Assembly (NCBI GenBank): GCA_937952245.1
Contig: CALFYS010000106.1
Location: 1 to 8,419, forward strand
Direction: 5' to 3'
Source: an uncultured Alphaproteobacteria bacterium
GTDB lineage: Bacteria > Pseudomonadota > Alphaproteobacteria > Puniceispirillales > UBA1172
DNA length: 8,419 nucleotides
Positions 7,062 to 8,419 of this stretch are shown here, piece by piece (positions within the stretch are counted from its first letter, which is position 1; each line of letters opens with the position of its first letter). Under the pieces are notes generated by a model. It was given only the letters and a program-made list of their open reading frames with translations. It searched no databases and was not told the origin of the DNA. Both the position numbers and the translations under genes were made by a program.

Positions 7062-8063
7062 ATGAGCACAACGCCATTAACACTCGATGAAATTTACAAC
7101 CTCGCCCATGACTGTTTGACCCAGAACGGGGCTAATCAAGCCAACGCGGATGCGCTGTCTAACACAATCATGACGGCTGAACGTGATGGCTCACATAGTC
7201 ATGGTCTGTTCCGCTTGCCGGCCTATGTGGCCTCGTTGCGCTCAGGCAAGGTCAAAGGCGATGCCGCCCCGAAAGCCACGCAAGTCACCCCTGCTTTGGT
7301 TCGTGTTCATGGTGATAATGGCTATGCTCCAATATCCCATGAAGTGGGGATCCCGCTTCTGGTTGAAGCCGCCAAAACTGTTGGCGTTGGCGTTTTGGCC
7401 ATCAGCCATGTTCATCATATGGCCGCCCTCTGGCCAGAGGTCGAAGCCTTGGCGGAACATAATCTGGTGGGGCTGGCCTGTACGCCTTATATGCCAGCGG
7501 TTGCGCCTGCCGGCGCCACCAAGCCGTTGTTTGGCACCAACCCGCTGTCGTTTGCATGGCCGCGCCCGGGCAAATCACCAGTTGTTTTTGATATGGCGAC
7601 CGCCTCCATGGCGATGGGGGAAGTGCAAATCGCCGCCCGTGAAGGCCATGATGTGCCGATGGGTACAGGGCTTGATAAAAACGGGACGATGACCACCAAC
7701 CCGAATGAAATTGCCGATGGTGGGGTGTTGCTGCCTTTCGGCGGTTATAAAGGGTCTGCTATCGCCATGATGGTTGAACTCTTAGCCGCGGGCTTGGTGG
7801 GGGAGAATTTCTCGTTTGAAGCCAAAGAAGGCGATAATGGTGATGGCGGCCCGCCGCAAGGGGGGCAATTTATTCTGGCGTTATCACCGGAAATGATCGC
7901 CACCGATCAATGGGATGATCATTGTGAAGGCTTCTTCAACAAATTAACGGGGCTTGATGGGGTGCGCCTGCCCGGCGAACGCCGTCATAAGAACCGTTTG
8001 TCTGACGCCCCGCGCCAGATCAACACCCCATTGGTGGAAAAAATCCGCTCTTTGATGACGTGA
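7062..8063 (+). CDS. Ldh_2-family NAD(P)H-dependent oxidoreductase, delta1-pyrroline/piperideine-2-carboxylate reductase-like
   Basis: The 333 residues belong to the malate/L-lactate dehydrogenase (Ldh_2) family, which is not Rossmann-type. AERDGSHSHGLFRL (39-52) contains His47, the expected catalytic acid. FGTNPLSFAWPRPG (157-170) and FDMATASMAMGEVQ (176-189) line the nucleotide site, and LPFGGYKGSA (224-233) is a family hallmark. The closest resemblance I recognise is DpkA, which reduces cyclic imines such as delta1-pyrroline-2-carboxylate (to proline) or delta1-piperideine-2-carboxylate (to pipecolate), usually with NADPH. Malate, lactate or ureidoglycolate dehydrogenases are less likely alternatives. 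Position 185 is Met where I remember an Arg in many relatives (ARG motif). The gene starts 11 bases after the thiolase and is probably cotranscribed. Its TGA abuts the stop of the convergent M24 gene. Exact substrate unknown. Confidence 0.85.
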   Translation: MSTTPLTLDEIYNLAHDCLTQNGANQANADALSNTIMTAERDGSHSHGLFRLPAYVASLRSGKVKGDAAPKATQVTPALVRVHGDNGYAPISHEVGIPLLVEAAKTVGVGVLAISHVHHMAALWPEVEALAEHNLVGLACTPYMPAVAPAGATKPLFGTNPLSFAWPRPGKSPVVFDMATASMAMGEVQIAAREGHDVPMGTGLDKNGTMTTNPNEIADGGVLLPFGGYKGSAIAMMVELLAAGLVGENFSFEAKEGDNGDGGPPQGGQFILALSPEMIATDQWDDHCEGFFNKLTGLDGVRLPGERRHKNRLSDAPRQINTPLVEKIRSLMT

Positions 8064-8419
8064 TTATCTGATGATTGGCAGTTGTGGCGCGGCACGCTTA
8101 GACAGCAATTCCGCCCCTTCTGCCGTCAGCAGAATATTTTCTTCATGCACCATCATTTTGCCGCCGGAGAGCGATAAAGACGGCTCCAGCGTCAGCACCA
8201 TATTTTCGGTCAAGACAGTTTCATCCCAACCAATATGCGATGGCGGCTCCGTCAATTGAATCCCCAGACCATGGCCATAACGGCCGACATCATCATCACT
8301 GCTGCCCAAACGCGATTGCATGATGCCAAAAAGATCAGCGGAGGTCATGCCCGGCTTTAAGCCTGTGATGGCATCTTCCGTGGCTTGCCATAGCAATTCA
8401 TAAGCCTCCAACGCCTCAG
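8064..8419 (-). CDS. M24-family metallohydrolase (Xaa-Pro peptidase-like), C-terminal fragment cut by the window edge
   Basis: The last 117 residues are visible, and the frame stays open to the window edge, so the gene starts outside. They form the second half of an M24 pita-bread catalytic domain. The helix and loop ...LKPGMTSADLF are typical. GHGLG has His49 (numbering from the first complete codon), LTLEPSL has Glu78 and VHEENILLT has Glu92, which match three of the five metal ligands of aminopeptidase P-like enzymes; the two Asp ligands would lie upstream. This differs from the metal-poor DoeA in the same window. The first Leu-Glu-Ala is encoded by a TTG that could be misread as a start, but upstream codons and the domain boundary argue for an internal Leu. 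A peptidase, creatinase-like amidinohydrolase or ectoine-pathway paralogue all remain possible. Confidence 0.85.
   Translation of the reverse strand, partial: EALEAYELLWQATEDAITGLKPGMTSADLFGIMQSRLGSSDDDVGRYGHGLGIQLTEPPSHIGWDETVLTENMVLTLEPSLSLSGGKMMVHEENILLTAEGAELLSKRAAPQLPIIR
8118..8143 (+). terminator. Weak hairpin with T-rich tail, possible terminator inside the convergent gene
   Basis: TTCTGC (8118-8123) and GCAGAA (8129-8134) are exact complements around a five-base loop, followed by TATTTTCTT. It sits 54 bases past the reductase stop, so it could end rightward transcripts, but it lies in coding sequence of the M24 gene. The stem is only six pairs with three G-C pairs, so the support is thin. 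Confidence 0.25.

Noticed and set aside
8024..8043. CACC...GGTG hairpin near the end of the reductase gene
   Set aside because: It is followed by an A-run rather than a T-run on the plus strand and has only four pairs, so it is not a terminator in either direction.
8409..8411. TTG as the start codon of the partial M24 gene
   Set aside because: The frame stays open to the window edge and the visible part begins in the middle of the catalytic domain, so a start here would yield a half domain.
1..8419. Mobile elements, CRISPR arrays, tRNA or rRNA genes, defence systems
   Set aside because: No direct-repeat arrays, transposase or integrase motifs, or tRNA-like folds were seen. Nearly all bases are accounted for by six metabolic genes.

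Overview
The window reads as chromosomal DNA from an alphaproteobacterium. The clues are a single-chain indolepyruvate-type oxidoreductase of about 1,150 residues, a doeA/doeB ectoine-catabolism pair of proteobacterial type, and tight ATGA gene overlaps. A marine, compatible-solute-consuming lineage (SAR116 or Rhodobacterales-like) would fit, but this placement is inferred from gene content only. There are no mobile elements, tRNAs, rRNAs or CRISPR arrays. Almost every base is coding except for one 227-base AT-rich divergent intergenic region.

Left block, minus strand (5626 down to 4): three genes in one apparent operon, in the order fused 2-oxoacid:ferredoxin oxidoreductase (1146 aa), doeA ectoine hydrolase (395 aa), doeB N-acetyl-diaminobutyrate deacetylase (333 aa). 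Each junction is a 4-base ATGA overlap. DoeA opens the ectoine ring to N-alpha-acetyl-2,4-diaminobutyrate, and DoeB releases acetate and 2,4-diaminobutyrate. The oxidoreductase would normally turn a 2-oxoacid into an acyl-CoA with reduction of ferredoxin. Its place at the head of an ectoine operon is the unusual point.

Middle (5627-5853): a divergent control region, 25% G+C over 5641-5760. It holds six copies of a CCATNAA heptamer in both orientations. Two copies form a compact 19-base dyad (5732-5750). Another pair forms a 9-bp inverted repeat that brackets a probable sigma70 promoter for the rightward genes. A 10-bp palindrome overlaps the -35 box of that promoter.

Right block, plus strand (5854-8063): a BktB-like beta-ketothiolase with all catalytic residues intact, then after 11 bases an Ldh_2-family NAD(P)H-dependent dehydrogenase/imine reductase resembling delta1-pyrroline-2-carboxylate/delta1-piperideine-2-carboxylate reductase. 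At 8064 a third unit begins on the minus strand. It is the C-terminal part of an M24-family metallohydrolase whose stop codon directly abuts the stop of the dehydrogenase; its N-terminus lies beyond the window.

The region looks like a catabolic island for ectoine or related amino-acid derivatives: ring opening and deacylation on one side, and carbon-chain or imine processing on the other, perhaps under one shared regulator. The first two steps are well supported. The roles of the oxidoreductase, thiolase and reductase in the same pathway are inference from linkage.
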